Shown: piece after piece, positions 1 through 8,550 of the stretch
How positions within the stretch are numbered: position 1 is the stretch's first letter
Layout: each line of letters opens with the position of its first letter
Assembly (NCBI RefSeq): GCF_001182045.1
Contig: NZ_CVTY01000004.1
Location: 248,001 to 312,000, forward strand
Length of the DNA: 64,000 bases
Direction of reading: 5' to 3'
Source: Dakarella massiliensis
Lineage (GTDB): Bacteria > Pseudomonadota > Gammaproteobacteria > Burkholderiales > Burkholderiaceae_F
The notes under the pieces: model-generated
Database searches by the model: none
Told to the model about the DNA's origin: nothing
The model's input: the letters and a program-made list of their open reading frames with translations, nothing else
Program-made: the position numbers and the translations under genes

Positions 1-225
1 GTTATCGGCGTTGTCGATACGAACAGCAGCCCCGCTGGTGTTGACTATGTGATCCCGGGTAACGACGACGCCGGCAAGGCTGTCGCTATCTACGCCTCCT
101 GCATCGCTGACGCCGTCATCGCCGGCGCCGCTGAACACCAGGAAGGTGCTGACAAGGATCCGGCTGAAGAGTTCGTGGAAGTCGAAGCCGCTGAAACCGC
201 TGCTGCCGACGCCGCTCAGGCCTAA
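1..225 (+). CDS. rpsB: 30S ribosomal protein S2, 3' end only
   Basis: The window opens inside this gene: frame 1 reads 74 codons to a TAA at 223-225. The reading begins [11 protein letters not shown] and continues with [11 protein letters not shown] and the [12 protein letters not shown] helix, which is the conserved C-terminal part of ribosomal protein S2, a protein of the 30S head/body junction. It ends in an acidic, alanine-rich tail ([19 protein letters not shown]), a variable extension. The next gene is tsf, the usual partner of rpsB. The start and about two thirds of the protein lie left of the window. Confidence 0.95.
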   Translation, partial: VIGVVDTNSSPAGVDYVIPGNDDAGKAVAIYASCIADAVIAGAAEHQEGADKDPAEEFVEVEAAETAAADAAQA

Positions 226-262
226 TCAGTCATTCAGCAGGCGTTCCTGCCGAAGCATTTCA

Positions 263-296
263 GGGGGCGCTCTCAGTCTTGGGTGCGCCCCCTTTC
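263..296 (+). terminator. Hairpin between rpsB and tsf (terminator or attenuator)
   Basis: GGGGGCGC at 263-270 pairs perfectly with GCGCCCCC at 285-292 around a 14-nt loop, and a short T-rich stretch (TTTCGATTTT) follows. The tract is interrupted, so it probably gives partial termination, letting S2 and EF-Ts be made in different amounts. Partial termination in this gap is known in other bacteria; here it is inferred. Confidence 0.65.
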
Positions 297-338
297 GATT
301 TTCAAACGTATCAAATTTATTAGTATCTGGAGAATTAA

Positions 339-1229
339 ATGGCCGCTATTACCGCCGCAATGGTGAAAGACCTTCGCCAGAAGACCGACGCTCCGATGAT
401 GGAGTGCAAGAAGGCCCTCGTGGCTGCTGAAGGCGATTTCGCCAAGGCTGAGGAAATCCTCCGCGTGAAGCTGGGCAACAAGGCCAACAAGGCTGCCGCC
501 CGCGTCGCCGCTGAAGGTATTGTCGGTGTTTACGTGTCTGACGACCGCAAGCTCGGCGCTCTCTTCGAAGTCAACTCTGAGACCGACTTCGTTGCGAAGA
601 ACCCTGACTTCGTCGCCATGGCTGAAACCGGCGCCCGCCTCGTCGCGGAAAAGAATCCGGCTGACATCGCTGCCCTCTCCGCCCTGACGGTTGACGGCAA
701 GTCCCTCGAAGAGATCCGTACGGGCCTCGTCGGCAAGATCGGTGAGAACATGTCCTTCCGCCGCTTCGTCCGCGTGGAAGCCCAGGGCCGTCTCGACACG
801 TACGTTCACGGCGGTGCCAAGATCGCCGCTATGGTCGACATGATCGGCGGTGATGAAGAACTCGCCCACGACGTCGCCATGCACATCGCTGCCTCCAAGC
901 CGAAGGCTCTCGATGAGAACGGTGTTCCCGCTGAGATGATCGAGTCCGAGCGCCGCATCGCCATCGAAAAGGCCCGCGAGTCCGGCAAGCCCGAGAACCT
1001 CGTCGAGCGTATCGCTGAAGGTTCCGTGAAGAAGTTCCTGAAGGAAGTGACGCTGCTCAACCAGCCCTTCGTGAAGGACGACAAGATCACCGTCGGCCAG
1101 CTGCTGAAGAGCAAGGGAGCCACCTGCGCTGCCTTCTACCTCTTCGTCGTTGGCGAAGGTATCGAGAAGAAGACTGACGACTTCGCTGCTGAAGTGGCTG
1201 CTCAGGTTGCCGCTTCCAAGCAGGCCTAA
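339..1229 (+). CDS. tsf: Translation elongation factor Ts
   Basis: EF-Ts is the cytoplasmic guanine-nucleotide exchange factor that regenerates EF-Tu-GTP. The 296-residue protein has the usual length. The N-terminal UBA-like helix bundle is recognisable ([19 protein letters not shown], residues 9-27), followed by the conserved TDFVAKN signature at about 82-88 that contacts EF-Tu. The ATG at 339 has a TGGAGA ribosome binding site at 328-333. It lies downstream of rpsB, as in nearly all bacteria, and is followed by a terminator. Codon use is strongly biased (almost no rare codons), as expected for a highly expressed gene. Confidence 0.98.
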   Translation: MAAITAAMVKDLRQKTDAPMMECKKALVAAEGDFAKAEEILRVKLGNKANKAAARVAAEGIVGVYVSDDRKLGALFEVNSETDFVAKNPDFVAMAETGARLVAEKNPADIAALSALTVDGKSLEEIRTGLVGKIGENMSFRRFVRVEAQGRLDTYVHGGAKIAAMVDMIGGDEELAHDVAMHIAASKPKALDENGVPAEMIESERRIAIEKARESGKPENLVERIAEGSVKKFLKEVTLLNQPFVKDDKITVGQLLKSKGATCAAFYLFVVGEGIEKKTDDFAAEVAAQVAASKQA

Positions 1230-1278
1230 TAGCCAGTACCGGAATTCCGCTCTCCAGAAGAACGGAATTCTGGGCAAA

Positions 1279-1317
1279 AAACCGCCCGGGAGATCTCTCT
1301 CCGAGCGGTTTTTTTAT
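1279..1317 (+). terminator. Rho-independent terminator after tsf
   Basis: AAACCGCCCGG and CCGAGCGGTTT form an 11-bp stem with one mismatch, followed by a run of seven T. It lies about 50 nt beyond the tsf stop codon and separates rpsB-tsf from pyrH. Confidence 0.85.
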
Positions 1318-1431
1318 GGGAGCCTTCTGCTAAGCCGTAGCGCGAAGGTGCGTCTTTGCAGTATTATCCCCATGCCTTACTAATATGTTATTAGGGCGGC
1401 AGTGTGCCTAGCCCGCCTGGAGATACAGCGA

Positions 1432-2163
1432 ATGTCGGATCAGAAAAAAGCGAAACCTATCTATAAGCGTGTTCTACTGAAGCTTTCCGGAGAAGCCCTC
1501 ATGGGGCACGACCAGTTCGGTATCAACCGCGATACGCTGAACTACATGGTTGGCGAGATCAAGTCGATTCTCGATATTGGGGTGCAGGTGGGCATCGTAG
1601 TGGGCGGCGGCAATATTTTCCGCGGCGTTGCTCTGGGTGCGAACGGCATGGACCGTGCGACCGGTGACTACATGGGCATGCTCGCCACCGTGATGAATGC
1701 GATGGCGCTCCAGGACGCGCTGACAAAGACGGGCGTTCCGGTCCGTATCCAGTCCGCGCTGCACCTCGAGCAGGTTGTCCAGCCGTACATCCGCGGCAAG
1801 GCGCTGCGTTATCTCGATCAGAACCGTGTCGTGATTTTCGCTGCCGGTACCGGTAACCCCTTCTTCACGACGGATACGACCGCGGCGCTTCGAGGCGCTG
1901 AAATGGGCGCCGAGGTGGTGCTGAAGGCGACGAAGGTTGACGGTATCTATACCGCTGATCCCATGAAGGATCCGACTGCCACGAAGTTCGCAGATATCAC
2001 GTTTGATGAAGCGATGAAACGCGACCTCAAGGTGATGGATGGCACGGCTTTCGCCCTCTGCCGCACTAACGATCTGCCGATCCGGGTGTTTAATATATTC
2101 AAGCCGGGCGCCCTGAAGCGCGCCTGCACGGGACTCGAAGAAGGGACGCTTGTCCACTCCTGA
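1432..2163 (+). CDS. pyrH: Uridylate kinase (UMP kinase)
   Basis: Phosphorylates UMP to UDP with ATP in pyrimidine nucleotide synthesis; bacterial PyrH is a hexameric amino-acid-kinase-fold enzyme regulated by GTP and UTP. The 243-residue product carries LLKLSGEAL near residue 15, [10 protein letters not shown] at 57-66, [17 protein letters not shown] near 139-155 and [13 protein letters not shown] at about 165-177, all family signatures. I start at ATG 1432 ([11 protein letters not shown]) because CTGGAGA lies just upstream; a GTG at 1402 is in frame but has no such site. It precedes frr and uppS, the standard bacterial order. Confidence 0.97.
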   Translation: MSDQKKAKPIYKRVLLKLSGEALMGHDQFGINRDTLNYMVGEIKSILDIGVQVGIVVGGGNIFRGVALGANGMDRATGDYMGMLATVMNAMALQDALTKTGVPVRIQSALHLEQVVQPYIRGKALRYLDQNRVVIFAAGTGNPFFTTDTTAALRGAEMGAEVVLKATKVDGIYTADPMKDPTATKFADITFDEAMKRDLKVMDGTAFALCRTNDLPIRVFNIFKPGALKRACTGLEEGTLVHS

Positions 2164-2206
2164 GTACCCGCAATCAATACAACAAAGCAAAGCAAAGGAT
2201 ATTTTT

Positions 2207-2770
2207 ATGCCGACGATTCAGGAAATCCGTACCCAGACCGAGCGCAAGATGGCTCGCAGCCTCGAAGGGCTCCGGGAAGAATTCCGCAAGATCCGCACGG
2301 GCCGCGCTTCGACCGGTCTGCTGGATTCGATTTATGTTGAATACTACGGTGCACGTACGCCGCTCGCACAGTGCGCCTCTGTGAACGTGGCTGATGCCCG
2401 TACGCTTACGATTCAGCCGTATGACCGCACTCTCGTGAAGCCGATCGAGAAGGCCATCATGGAGAGCGATCTTGGTCTGACCCCGGTGACGAGCGGTCAG
2501 ACGCTCCGTGTGCCGCTGCCTCCGCTTACGGAAGAGCGCCGCCGCGAAATCACGAAGGTTGTGAAGCGTCTGGCCGAAGAAGGCAAGGTCGCGATCCGCA
2601 ATGTCCGCCGTGAAGCGAATGACTCCGTTAAGAAGCTCCTGAAGGATAAGGAGATCTCCGAGGATGAAGCCCGCGGTTCCGATAACGACATTCAGAAGCT
2701 CACCGACAAGTTCATCGCTGAAGTTGATACGGTGACTGAAGAGAAAGAAAAGGAAATCATGACCGTCTGA
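2207..2770 (+). CDS. frr: Ribosome recycling factor
   Basis: RRF, with EF-G, splits post-termination ribosomes. The 187-residue protein matches the family length (about 185). Visible signatures are FRKIRTGRAST near residue 28, the region around IQPYDRTLVKPIEKAI, and LPPLTEERRREITKVVK near 103. The start is ATG 2207 (MPTIQEIR), preceded by AAAGGA; an in-frame codon at 2150 would overlap pyrH and adds a non-conserved extension. The gene lies 43 bases after pyrH and a few bases before uppS, so the three are probably co-transcribed. Confidence 0.97.
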   Translation: MPTIQEIRTQTERKMARSLEGLREEFRKIRTGRASTGLLDSIYVEYYGARTPLAQCASVNVADARTLTIQPYDRTLVKPIEKAIMESDLGLTPVTSGQTLRVPLPPLTEERRREITKVVKRLAEEGKVAIRNVRREANDSVKKLLKDKEISEDEARGSDNDIQKLTDKFIAEVDTVTEEKEKEIMTV

Positions 2771-2792
2771 TGGCGGCATGACTGGAGAACTG

Positions 2793-3530
2793 ATGGAGGA
2801 AGCTAAACCGGTGAAAACTCTCCCGAGGCACGTGGCCGTCATTATGGATGGAAACGGCAGATGGGCGAAGAACCGTCATATGCCGCGCGTGGAAGGTCAC
2901 AGGAGAGGAGTTTCCGCGGTGGAGAGCTGTACCGAAGCCGCGAGACGCGCCGGCATCAAGGCGCTTACCCTTTTCGCTTTCAGCAGCGAGAACTGGAAAC
3001 GCCCTGAGGAGGAAGTGAGCGCCCTCATGAGGCTCTTCGGCCTGATGCTCGTGAACCAGCGCGAGAAGCTCGTGAAGAACGACATCCGCCTGCACGTAGC
3101 GGGTGACGTTTCGGCTTTCTCTGATCCCCTGAGACAGGCAATTGAGGAAACCGAACGGGCGACAGAGCATTGCAGCGCAATGCAGCTCACCATCTGCGCG
3201 AATTACGGCGGTCGCTGGGATATCGTGCAGGCGGTGAGGTCAATCCTGAAGGAGGAGCCGCTCGCGGCTTCCCACCCGGCCATGATCGATGAGGAACTGA
3301 TCAGCCGTTATCTCGCGCTTCCCTGGGCAGGAGACGTTGACCTCATGATCCGCACCGGAGGCGAATCCCGGATCTCCAACTTCCTGCTCTGGCAGGCGGC
3401 TTACGCCGAGCTTTACTTCACGCCGGTGCTCTGGCCTGATTTCAGGGAAGAGCATCTTCTTGAGGCGATCCGGTGGTTCACCGGCCGTGAACGGCGTTTC
3501 GGTCTCACGAGCGAACAGCTCAGGGGCTAG
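2793..3530 (+). CDS. uppS: Undecaprenyl diphosphate synthase (cis-prenyltransferase)
   Basis: Adds eight isopentenyl units in cis to farnesyl diphosphate, making the C55 carrier lipid for peptidoglycan and lipopolysaccharide. Of 245 residues, VAVIMDGNGRWAK (14-26) holds the catalytic Asp19, FAFSSENWKRP spans 61-71, and RTGGESRISNFLLW (187-200) binds diphosphate. The start is ambiguous: ATG 2793 has GGAG five bases upstream and is preferred; ATG 2778 lacks a good site; GTG 2811 follows a GGAGGA and begins closer to the conserved core. The Asp-containing core is unaffected. It sits between frr and cdsA. Confidence 0.95.
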   Translation: MEEAKPVKTLPRHVAVIMDGNGRWAKNRHMPRVEGHRRGVSAVESCTEAARRAGIKALTLFAFSSENWKRPEEEVSALMRLFGLMLVNQREKLVKNDIRLHVAGDVSAFSDPLRQAIEETERATEHCSAMQLTICANYGGRWDIVQAVRSILKEEPLAASHPAMIDEELISRYLALPWAGDVDLMIRTGGESRISNFLLWQAAYAELYFTPVLWPDFREEHLLEAIRWFTGRERRFGLTSEQLRG

Positions 3531-3574
3531 CTGGAAGGGGTTCCACTGCGGAGCCCTGGTAAAACCTTTTATTG

Positions 3575-3596
3575 GCGGGCCGCGAAAGCGGCCTGC
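3575..3596 (+). promoter_or_regulatory. GAAA-loop hairpin just upstream of cdsA
   Basis: GCGGGCCGC (3575-3583) and GCGGCCTGC (3588-3596) form a 9-bp stem (one G-U pair) closed by a GAAA tetraloop. It ends 7 nt before the cdsA ATG at 3604, where a ribosome binding site would normally lie, and no purine-rich site is visible. There is no T-run, so it is not a typical terminator. It may limit or shape translation initiation of cdsA, or stabilise mRNA. Confidence 0.55.
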
Positions 3597-3603
3597 ATTT
3601 CAT

Positions 3604-4458
3604 ATGCTTAAGCAACGAGTCATTACTGCCATCATCCTGCTCATCGTTCTGGTGGGCTCCATCTACCTGTCGCCGCTCGCGTTCGCCGCAGTGATGACCT
3701 TTGCCGTGGCGGCGGCCATCTGGGAGTGGCTGAGGATGCTGGGAGTCAGAGCCGCGCTTCCGGTTGCTGCAGTAATGGGGATCGTGCTTTACGCCCTCTG
3801 GTGGGTGATGGGGTTCCGGCTCAGGCCTCAGGCGCTCCTCGCGCTTACGGCGGCTGATGCCGCGGTCTGGTTCCTGCTGACGGTCGGTCTCTTCCGCGAC
3901 CGGAATACAGGTTTCCGTCTGCCTGTTGCGGCTCAGGGCGCTATGGCGGTACTGATGCTGCCGCTTGCCTGGTACTCGATTCTCTGGCTTTTTGAGATCG
4001 GCAGCTGGCAGATGGTGATTTCCGTGCTGGCAATCGTCTGGAGCGCGGATATCTGCGCGTATTTCTGCGGCCGCTTTTTCGGCGGGAAGATTTTCGGCGA
4101 TACGAAGATGGCCCCCGCGATCTCACCGAAGAAAACCTGGGAAGGAGCGCTTGGCGCCTATATTCTCGGACTCTGCGTGCTGTTCGCGATTGGCATTGCG
4201 TGCGCCGGCCGGGCTGATGTTTTCCAGTCTGTCCTGATTACTGAGACCGGATTCCTCACCGCCGTTGTGGTGACGCTGCTGCTCACGCTTTTCTCGATGG
4301 CGGGGGATCTGCTTGAGTCAGCCGCGAAGCGTCAGGCGGGCATCAAGGATTCGAGTAACCTGCTTCCGGGCCACGGCGGCTGGTTTGACCGTCTGGACTC
4401 CTGCGTGCCGGTGATGCCGGCAGTCGTGCTGATCATTCTTCTGACGACGATCTCCTGA
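3604..4458 (+). CDS. cdsA: Phosphatidate cytidylyltransferase (CDP-diacylglycerol synthase)
   Basis: Integral inner-membrane enzyme making CDP-diacylglycerol from phosphatidic acid and CTP, the branch point of phospholipid synthesis. The 284-residue protein is almost entirely hydrophobic helices from residue 5 on. It shows ISPKKTWEGALGA in the middle and the full C-terminal family signature (SAAKRQAGIKDSSN, then LLPGHGGWFDRLDS). I place the start at ATG 3604 (MLKQRVITAII), since the 48 upstream codons of the open frame run back into uppS and are not hydrophobic. No clear ribosome binding site is present; a stable hairpin lies there instead. Confidence 0.93.
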   Translation: MLKQRVITAIILLIVLVGSIYLSPLAFAAVMTFAVAAAIWEWLRMLGVRAALPVAAVMGIVLYALWWVMGFRLRPQALLALTAADAAVWFLLTVGLFRDRNTGFRLPVAAQGAMAVLMLPLAWYSILWLFEIGSWQMVISVLAIVWSADICAYFCGRFFGGKIFGDTKMAPAISPKKTWEGALGAYILGLCVLFAIGIACAGRADVFQSVLITETGFLTAVVVTLLLTLFSMAGDLLESAAKRQAGIKDSSNLLPGHGGWFDRLDSCVPVMPAVVLIILLTTIS

Positions 4459-4495
4459 TATCGGATCACAGAGTCCGGTCTGCAGAGCCTCTGAC

Positions 4496-4526
4496 AAGCC
4501 TTTCCCTTGCGGGAAAGGCTTTTTTA
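4496..4526 (+). terminator. Rho-independent terminator after cdsA
   Basis: AAGCCTTTCCC (4496-4506) pairs perfectly with GGGAAAGGCTT (4511-4521) around a TTGC loop, followed by TTTTT. It ends the frr-uppS-cdsA unit. Confidence 0.93.
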
Positions 4527-4529
4527 TAC

Positions 4530-4762
4530 ACACTTTCCCGTGATCCCTGACCCTAGTTATTCGTGCCGGGTGTACGATTAAATGAATTAGCCAGCGTGAG
4601 GACCTTGCGCCCTAAGCCCCTTCTGGCGCAGCCATTTGAAATAACGGCCGCCTGAATCCCTTCGGCCACAAGCTGAACCGGGTTCTGAGCAGAAAGGTTT
4701 GGGAAACCGGTCAGTGACCGCAGAATTTTTTCAGCAAGAAAGTTTTTGAAGGTTATAAGCAA
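4530..4762 (+). promoter_or_regulatory. Long leader region of ilvE
   Basis: About 230 nt without an open frame of note separate the cdsA terminator from ilvE. A possible -10 hexamer TACGAT lies at 4572-4577. Downstream are several potential stems, such as GCGCC...GGCGC near 4608-4631 and the near-palindrome CGGTCA/TGACCG near 4710. I recognise no known riboswitch consensus. It is a candidate regulatory 5' untranslated region, but I cannot fold it here. Confidence 0.35.
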
Positions 4763-5788
4763 ATGGAAAAGAAAAATCTTGATTGGGCCAACCTCGGGTT
4801 CGCTTATCGTCCGATCGATTATCGCTGGCAGACCCGCTGGCATGACGGCGCCTGGGAAGAGGGCGGTCTGACCACGGATCCTGATATCACGCTCTCAGAG
4901 GCAGCCTGCGTTTTCCACTATTCCCAGTCCTGCTTCGAGGGTCTGAAGGCGTATACGACGAAAGACGGTCACATTGTGACTTTCCGTCCGGACCAGAACG
5001 CGGAACGCATGCAGAATACCTGCCGCCGCCTCGAAATGCCGCCGCTCCCGAAGGAAACCTTCCTGAAGGCGCTTGATGAAACGGTCAAGGCGAATGCCGC
5101 CTGGGTTCCGCCTTTCGGCACCGGAGCTTCCCTCTACATCCGTCCGGTGATGATCGGTTCGGGCCCCCAGATCGGTGTCGCTCCCGCGCACGAATTCCTT
5201 TTCCGTCTGTTTGCGATGCCGGTTGGCTCCTATTTCCAGGGCGGTGTGAAACCGATCCGCATTCAGGTTGCTCATTATGACCGCGCGGCTCCCCGCGGCA
5301 CCGGTCACATTAAGGCCGGCCTTAACTACGCGATGAGCCTCTATCCCACGATGGAAGCTCACCGCGCGGGCTACGCCGAAAATATTTACCTCGATCCGTC
5401 CACCCACACCTACGTTGAGGAAACGGGCGGCGCGAATGTGCTCTTTGTCGATAAGGACAATAACCTGATTGTTCCGAAGAGCAACTCGATTCTCCCGTCT
5501 GTCACCCGCCGCTCTCTCGTCTACGTCGGCGAGCACTACCTCGGCCTCAAGGTGATTGAGCGCCAGGTGAAGTTCTCTGAAGTGAAGGACATGAAGGAAT
5601 GCGCCCTCTGCGGCACGGCTGCTGTGCTCGCACCGGTTGGCATGATCCACTCTGAGGACGGTGATATTTACTTCCCGTCCGGCATGGATAAGATCGGCGA
5701 AATCTCCGGCAAGATCCGTGAGACGCTGCTGAAGATCCAGTCCTGCGAGATTGAAGCGCCGGAAGGCTGGATCCGCCGCATTCTCTGA
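4763..5788 (+). CDS. ilvE: Branched-chain amino acid aminotransferase
   Basis: PLP enzyme of fold type IV that transfers an amino group between glutamate and the keto acids of leucine, isoleucine and valine. At 341 residues it is the longer eukaryote/Gram-positive-like class, not the roughly 309-residue enterobacterial IlvE. Signatures: FHYSQSCFEGLKAY (51-64), the probable PLP lysine K184 in TGHIKAGLNYA, and the cofactor-binding region EETGGANVLFV. ECALCGTAAVLAPVG is the usual C-terminal loop. The start is the ATG at 4763, at the end of a long leader. It stands alone, flanked by terminators. Confidence 0.93.
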   Translation: MEKKNLDWANLGFAYRPIDYRWQTRWHDGAWEEGGLTTDPDITLSEAACVFHYSQSCFEGLKAYTTKDGHIVTFRPDQNAERMQNTCRRLEMPPLPKETFLKALDETVKANAAWVPPFGTGASLYIRPVMIGSGPQIGVAPAHEFLFRLFAMPVGSYFQGGVKPIRIQVAHYDRAAPRGTGHIKAGLNYAMSLYPTMEAHRAGYAENIYLDPSTHTYVEETGGANVLFVDKDNNLIVPKSNSILPSVTRRSLVYVGEHYLGLKVIERQVKFSEVKDMKECALCGTAAVLAPVGMIHSEDGDIYFPSGMDKIGEISGKIRETLLKIQSCEIEAPEGWIRRIL

Positions 5789-5854
5789 TTTCCGTTTCCA
5801 GGGCAACTCTCAGGCGTTTTTTCTGTCTGGGAGTCCGCTGCAGGAACCGGAGTC

Positions 5855-5889
5855 AAAAAAAGCTGCAGAATTTTTCTGCAGCTTTTTTT
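5855..5889. terminator. Bidirectional terminator between ilvE and the DUF805 gene
   Basis: AAAAAAAGCTGCAGAA (5855-5870) pairs perfectly with TTCTGCAGCTTTTTTT (5874-5889) around a 3-nt loop. With A-runs and T-runs on both sides it can stop ilvE on the plus strand and the convergent gene at 5909 on the minus strand. Confidence 0.95.
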
Positions 5890-5908
5890 ATTCTCCGGGG
5901 AAAGGGAG

Positions 5909-6325
5909 TCAGGGGACCGGGCCGAACCGGTTTTCGGTCCTGGATCCCGGCAAAAGCGAGGCGAGGAACAGGATTCCAAACGCAGCGGGCGTCAGAAACT
6001 TTGCCCAGGAAAAGGCCGGGTAGGAACCCGCTGTCCCCGCCAGAATGGCGACGATAAAAGCCGCCGCCACCCACTTGCCGGATAATCCGATGTCATGCAG
6101 ACGCCGGGTGAGAGCCGCGGCGAAGGGGCTCAGAATGACCAGCGAAAAGCCTCCGAGAATGGAGGTCTGTATCGCGGGAATGAAGATCCCGATCACGATC
6201 AGCGCGCAGTTGATCAGAAAGAGCGCGAGGATGAACCACCAGAATTCAGCGCGCCCCGTGCGGCCGCCGAACTGGGAATATTTCTCGTAAGCGCAGCTGC
6301 GCACGGATTCACGAAAGCCGGGCAT
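5909..6325 (-). CDS. DUF805 family membrane protein
   Basis: A 138-residue inner-membrane protein of unknown function. DUF805 features are visible in order: an N-terminal YSQFGGRTGRAEFWWF (about 16-31), three or four hydrophobic helices, the ALTRRLHDIGLSGKW signature (about 70-84), and the C-terminal PGSRTENRFGP tail. The start codon lies 3 nt beyond the stop of the upstream dehydrogenase, with the ribosome binding site (AAGGGAAG) inside that gene's end, so the two form an operon and may be translationally coupled. No biochemical role is established for the family. Confidence 0.85.
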   Translation of the reverse strand: MPGFRESVRSCAYEKYSQFGGRTGRAEFWWFILALFLINCALIVIGIFIPAIQTSILGGFSLVILSPFAAALTRRLHDIGLSGKWVAAAFIVAILAGTAGSYPAFSWAKFLTPAAFGILFLASLLPGSRTENRFGPVP

Positions 6326-6328
6326 CGG

Positions 6329-7165
6329 TTACTTCCCTTCGGGCTTATCTTCGGAAGCCTTGGAGGCTTCAGGCGTTTTCGGCGTTTCAGCTTTCTTGCC
6401 AGCCTCAGGCTTATAGAACGGCACGAAACCCACCGGGAGATTCTCCCAGGCGATCTTCGGGAGGCAGACCCAGGCGGCGCAGAGCAGCTGATACTTCCAG
6501 TCGATCCAGGCTACGGTCTTCTTCTTCAGAATGGCTTTCACAATATGGTCTGCGGCGTAGGGAAGAGGAAGCGTCATCGGGTACTTCTTCCCTTCGAGCA
6601 GCGGCGTATCCACAAACCCCGGGCGGATGTCCGTGATCCGGATATCCCAACCCTTTGCGTTCACCATCTGACGGAGCGCCTCGAGATAGTGAGCCTGAAG
6701 CGCTTTTGTCGCGGAGTACGCGGGAGAGGCGCCCAGACCGCGGGTCGCGGCAACGGAGCTGATTGCAGCGATCTGTCCGCCCGTTCCCTGACTGCGGAGC
6801 AGCGTCACAACGGCATCGATGCAGCGGACAAAGCCGGAGGCATTCGTGTCCACGGTGCTCATTTCGATCTTCGGATCGAGTTCAACATTTTCGTGTCCGA
6901 TTCCGGCCGCGTGAATATAGAGGTCAACACCGCCGATTTCAGACGCGAGGTGAGAAATCTTAAGCGGCGCGTCTTCACGCCGGACATCGATTTCACTCCA
7001 GATCACCCGGACGTTATGTTCAGAGGAGATTTTCGAAGCAATTGCCTGGAGCCGGTCAGCGCGGCGGCCTGCAATGGCCAGATCGCACCCGAGGGCGGCA
7101 AATCGGACGGCGAGCGCTTCTCCAATCCCAGATGTCGCTCCCATGATGATGACGTTCTTTGCCAT
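6329..7165 (-). CDS. Short-chain dehydrogenase/reductase (SDR)
   Basis: NAD(P)-dependent oxidoreductase with a Rossmann fold. The 278-residue protein begins MAKNVIIMGATSGIGEALA, where GATSGIG is the dinucleotide-binding glycine motif, followed by AGRRADRL, suggesting NADP preference. The catalytic Ser is in AISSVAATRG and Tyr/Lys in YSATK. After the catalytic core there is a C-terminal extension with a hydrophobic stretch (WKYQLLCAAWVCLP) and a lysine/glutamate-rich tail, so it may associate with the membrane. The substrate cannot be told. I start at CAT 7163-7165, with AAGGA upstream; the open frame runs further but without family similarity. It is followed by the DUF805 gene. Confidence 0.88.
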   Translation of the reverse strand: MAKNVIIMGATSGIGEALAVRFAALGCDLAIAGRRADRLQAIASKISSEHNVRVIWSEIDVRREDAPLKISHLASEIGGVDLYIHAAGIGHENVELDPKIEMSTVDTNASGFVRCIDAVVTLLRSQGTGGQIAAISSVAATRGLGASPAYSATKALQAHYLEALRQMVNAKGWDIRITDIRPGFVDTPLLEGKKYPMTLPLPYAADHIVKAILKKKTVAWIDWKYQLLCAAWVCLPKIAWENLPVGFVPFYKPEAGKKAETPKTPEASKASEDKPEGK

Positions 7166-7273
7166 AGCGCTGTGATCCTTAGGTTGGATAATTTCTCGGG
7201 GGTACCCCCCATTAACGGTTTCTATTATCCTATCTTTTAGCTTTATTGCGAATAAAAAAGGGGCTCCTGCTCT

Positions 7274-8479
7274 ATGTCGCCAGAGGGAAGAAGAGTAGAA
7301 AGTGATGAAAATATCGGCGCTTGCGTCCGGTATATGCTCACTTTTTTCTTTTTGTTCCTTTTTGTTGCCGCAGGCCCGGTTTCCGGGGCTCCGCATTATT
7401 CCCGTGATCCGTTATATCAGCTGCTGAAAGTGGCGTCGGCAGGAAAGTCGGTTCGTAACCCAAAATCACTCCCGCATCAGACAGCAAAGCAGAAGTCCGC
7501 CCGTAAGTCTCCGATCACGTCAGTTAAAAGCGTGAAGCCATCAGATACCGGAAAAAAGTTTCGCCTGAAGGCTGCGAATAAGCCCTCCCCGATCCTGACG
7601 CCGCTGCAGCTTGAGACTTTGATCGCGGCGGTTACCGCGGAACCGACCGGTTTTTACGGAGTAAGGCTCTCAGACCTAGAGAGCGGAGGCTTGGATCCTC
7701 AGGGGATCAATCTCCTCGCTGTCCCGGTGTCTGCCGGTTCAGAAGCCGAGGATGAAAACGGCGATAACGCTGAGAGCGCGGATGACTCGGTGCTGCCGCC
7801 GCTTAAGGAAGCCGATCACTCGCTCACCCGCAAGGAAGACGGCGCAATCCGTCTCGTTGACGCAGGCCCTCTTGATCTCGTTGGCTTCTACGGATACGGC
7901 GGGGTGATGAAGGGGAAGGGGTATCAATTCACGGGAACCGGCTTCGCGGGGGCAGAAGGCACTTCCCGCGTGATTCCGGTGGCGCTGACGCTCGCCGGCA
8001 TTACGCCGGATCCGACACAGAACATCTATTCCGCTGAGATGCGGGCCGAGCTGCCGATTCAGGTGGGTACCGGCGTTCAGGTTGTGCCGTTCGCGGGGTA
8101 CCGGGCAGTGAGAACCGATACCTCAGCGATGGGGCTCGTGTCGGAGCTTGGAGGATCGGCCGCTGTCACAACGGAAATGCGGAGTCTGCAGCAGGTCCCG
8201 GTCGGCATCGGCATGCGGCTGCTTCATGAGCCGGACAGCAAAACCGCGGTTCAGGTGAATACGTCGATCGGCGCTGTGGCGAGCATGGGCGACACCGGCA
8301 CGGTGGAAGAGGACGGATCGATCCGCGCCAAAGGCGGGCGGACGGTCTCCGGCATCGGTTCAGTCGGCCTGCAGCTGAGGCGTAAGCTCTGGAATTTCGG
8401 CGTCGGCGCGGATATCGGCGTGACTGAAGGCGGAAAGTCTGAAACCGGGCTTTCCGTCAATGTGAAGCGGTCCTTCTGA
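7274..8479 (+). CDS. Secreted protein of unknown function, probable outer-membrane barrel
   Basis: I do not recognise this 401-residue protein. It has a hydrophobic signal segment (LTFFFLFLFVAAGPVSGA, about residues 22-39). A lysine/serine-rich linker follows at about 60-110, then an acidic disordered stretch (EAEDENGDNAESADDS). The C-terminal 230 residues alternate polar and hydrophobic residues like beta strands and end in VNVKRSF; a terminal phenylalanine is typical of outer-membrane barrels. Two starts are possible: ATG 7274 after AAGGGG, or ATG 7334 directly before the signal segment. It is divergent from the SDR gene and upstream of dxr. Confidence 0.7.
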   Translation: MSPEGRRVESDENIGACVRYMLTFFFLFLFVAAGPVSGAPHYSRDPLYQLLKVASAGKSVRNPKSLPHQTAKQKSARKSPITSVKSVKPSDTGKKFRLKAANKPSPILTPLQLETLIAAVTAEPTGFYGVRLSDLESGGLDPQGINLLAVPVSAGSEAEDENGDNAESADDSVLPPLKEADHSLTRKEDGAIRLVDAGPLDLVGFYGYGGVMKGKGYQFTGTGFAGAEGTSRVIPVALTLAGITPDPTQNIYSAEMRAELPIQVGTGVQVVPFAGYRAVRTDTSAMGLVSELGGSAAVTTEMRSLQQVPVGIGMRLLHEPDSKTAVQVNTSIGAVASMGDTGTVEEDGSIRAKGGRTVSGIGSVGLQLRRKLWNFGVGADIGVTEGGKSETGLSVNVKRSF

Positions 8480-8535
8480 AGAGAGGGTGCTCCGCTTCGA
8501 AACTCCCCTTTCAGGAAAGATCGTCCCGTCCCGGT

Positions 8536-8541
8536 TAGAAT
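8536..8541 (+). promoter_or_regulatory. Candidate -10 element upstream of dxr
   Basis: TAGAAT lies 10 nt before the dxr ATG inside GGTTAGAAT, a sequence that recurs in gaps of this window (also 11117, 13568). No good -35 hexamer is seen, so the call is weak; the resulting leader would be very short. Confidence 0.3.
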
Positions 8542-8550
8542 CCATCCACT

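Noticed and set aside
6095..7240. Plus-strand 381-codon frame opposite the DUF805 and SDR genes
   Set aside because: The SDR motifs GATSGIG and YSATK and the DUF805 motifs lie on the minus strand; the plus frame shows no domain.
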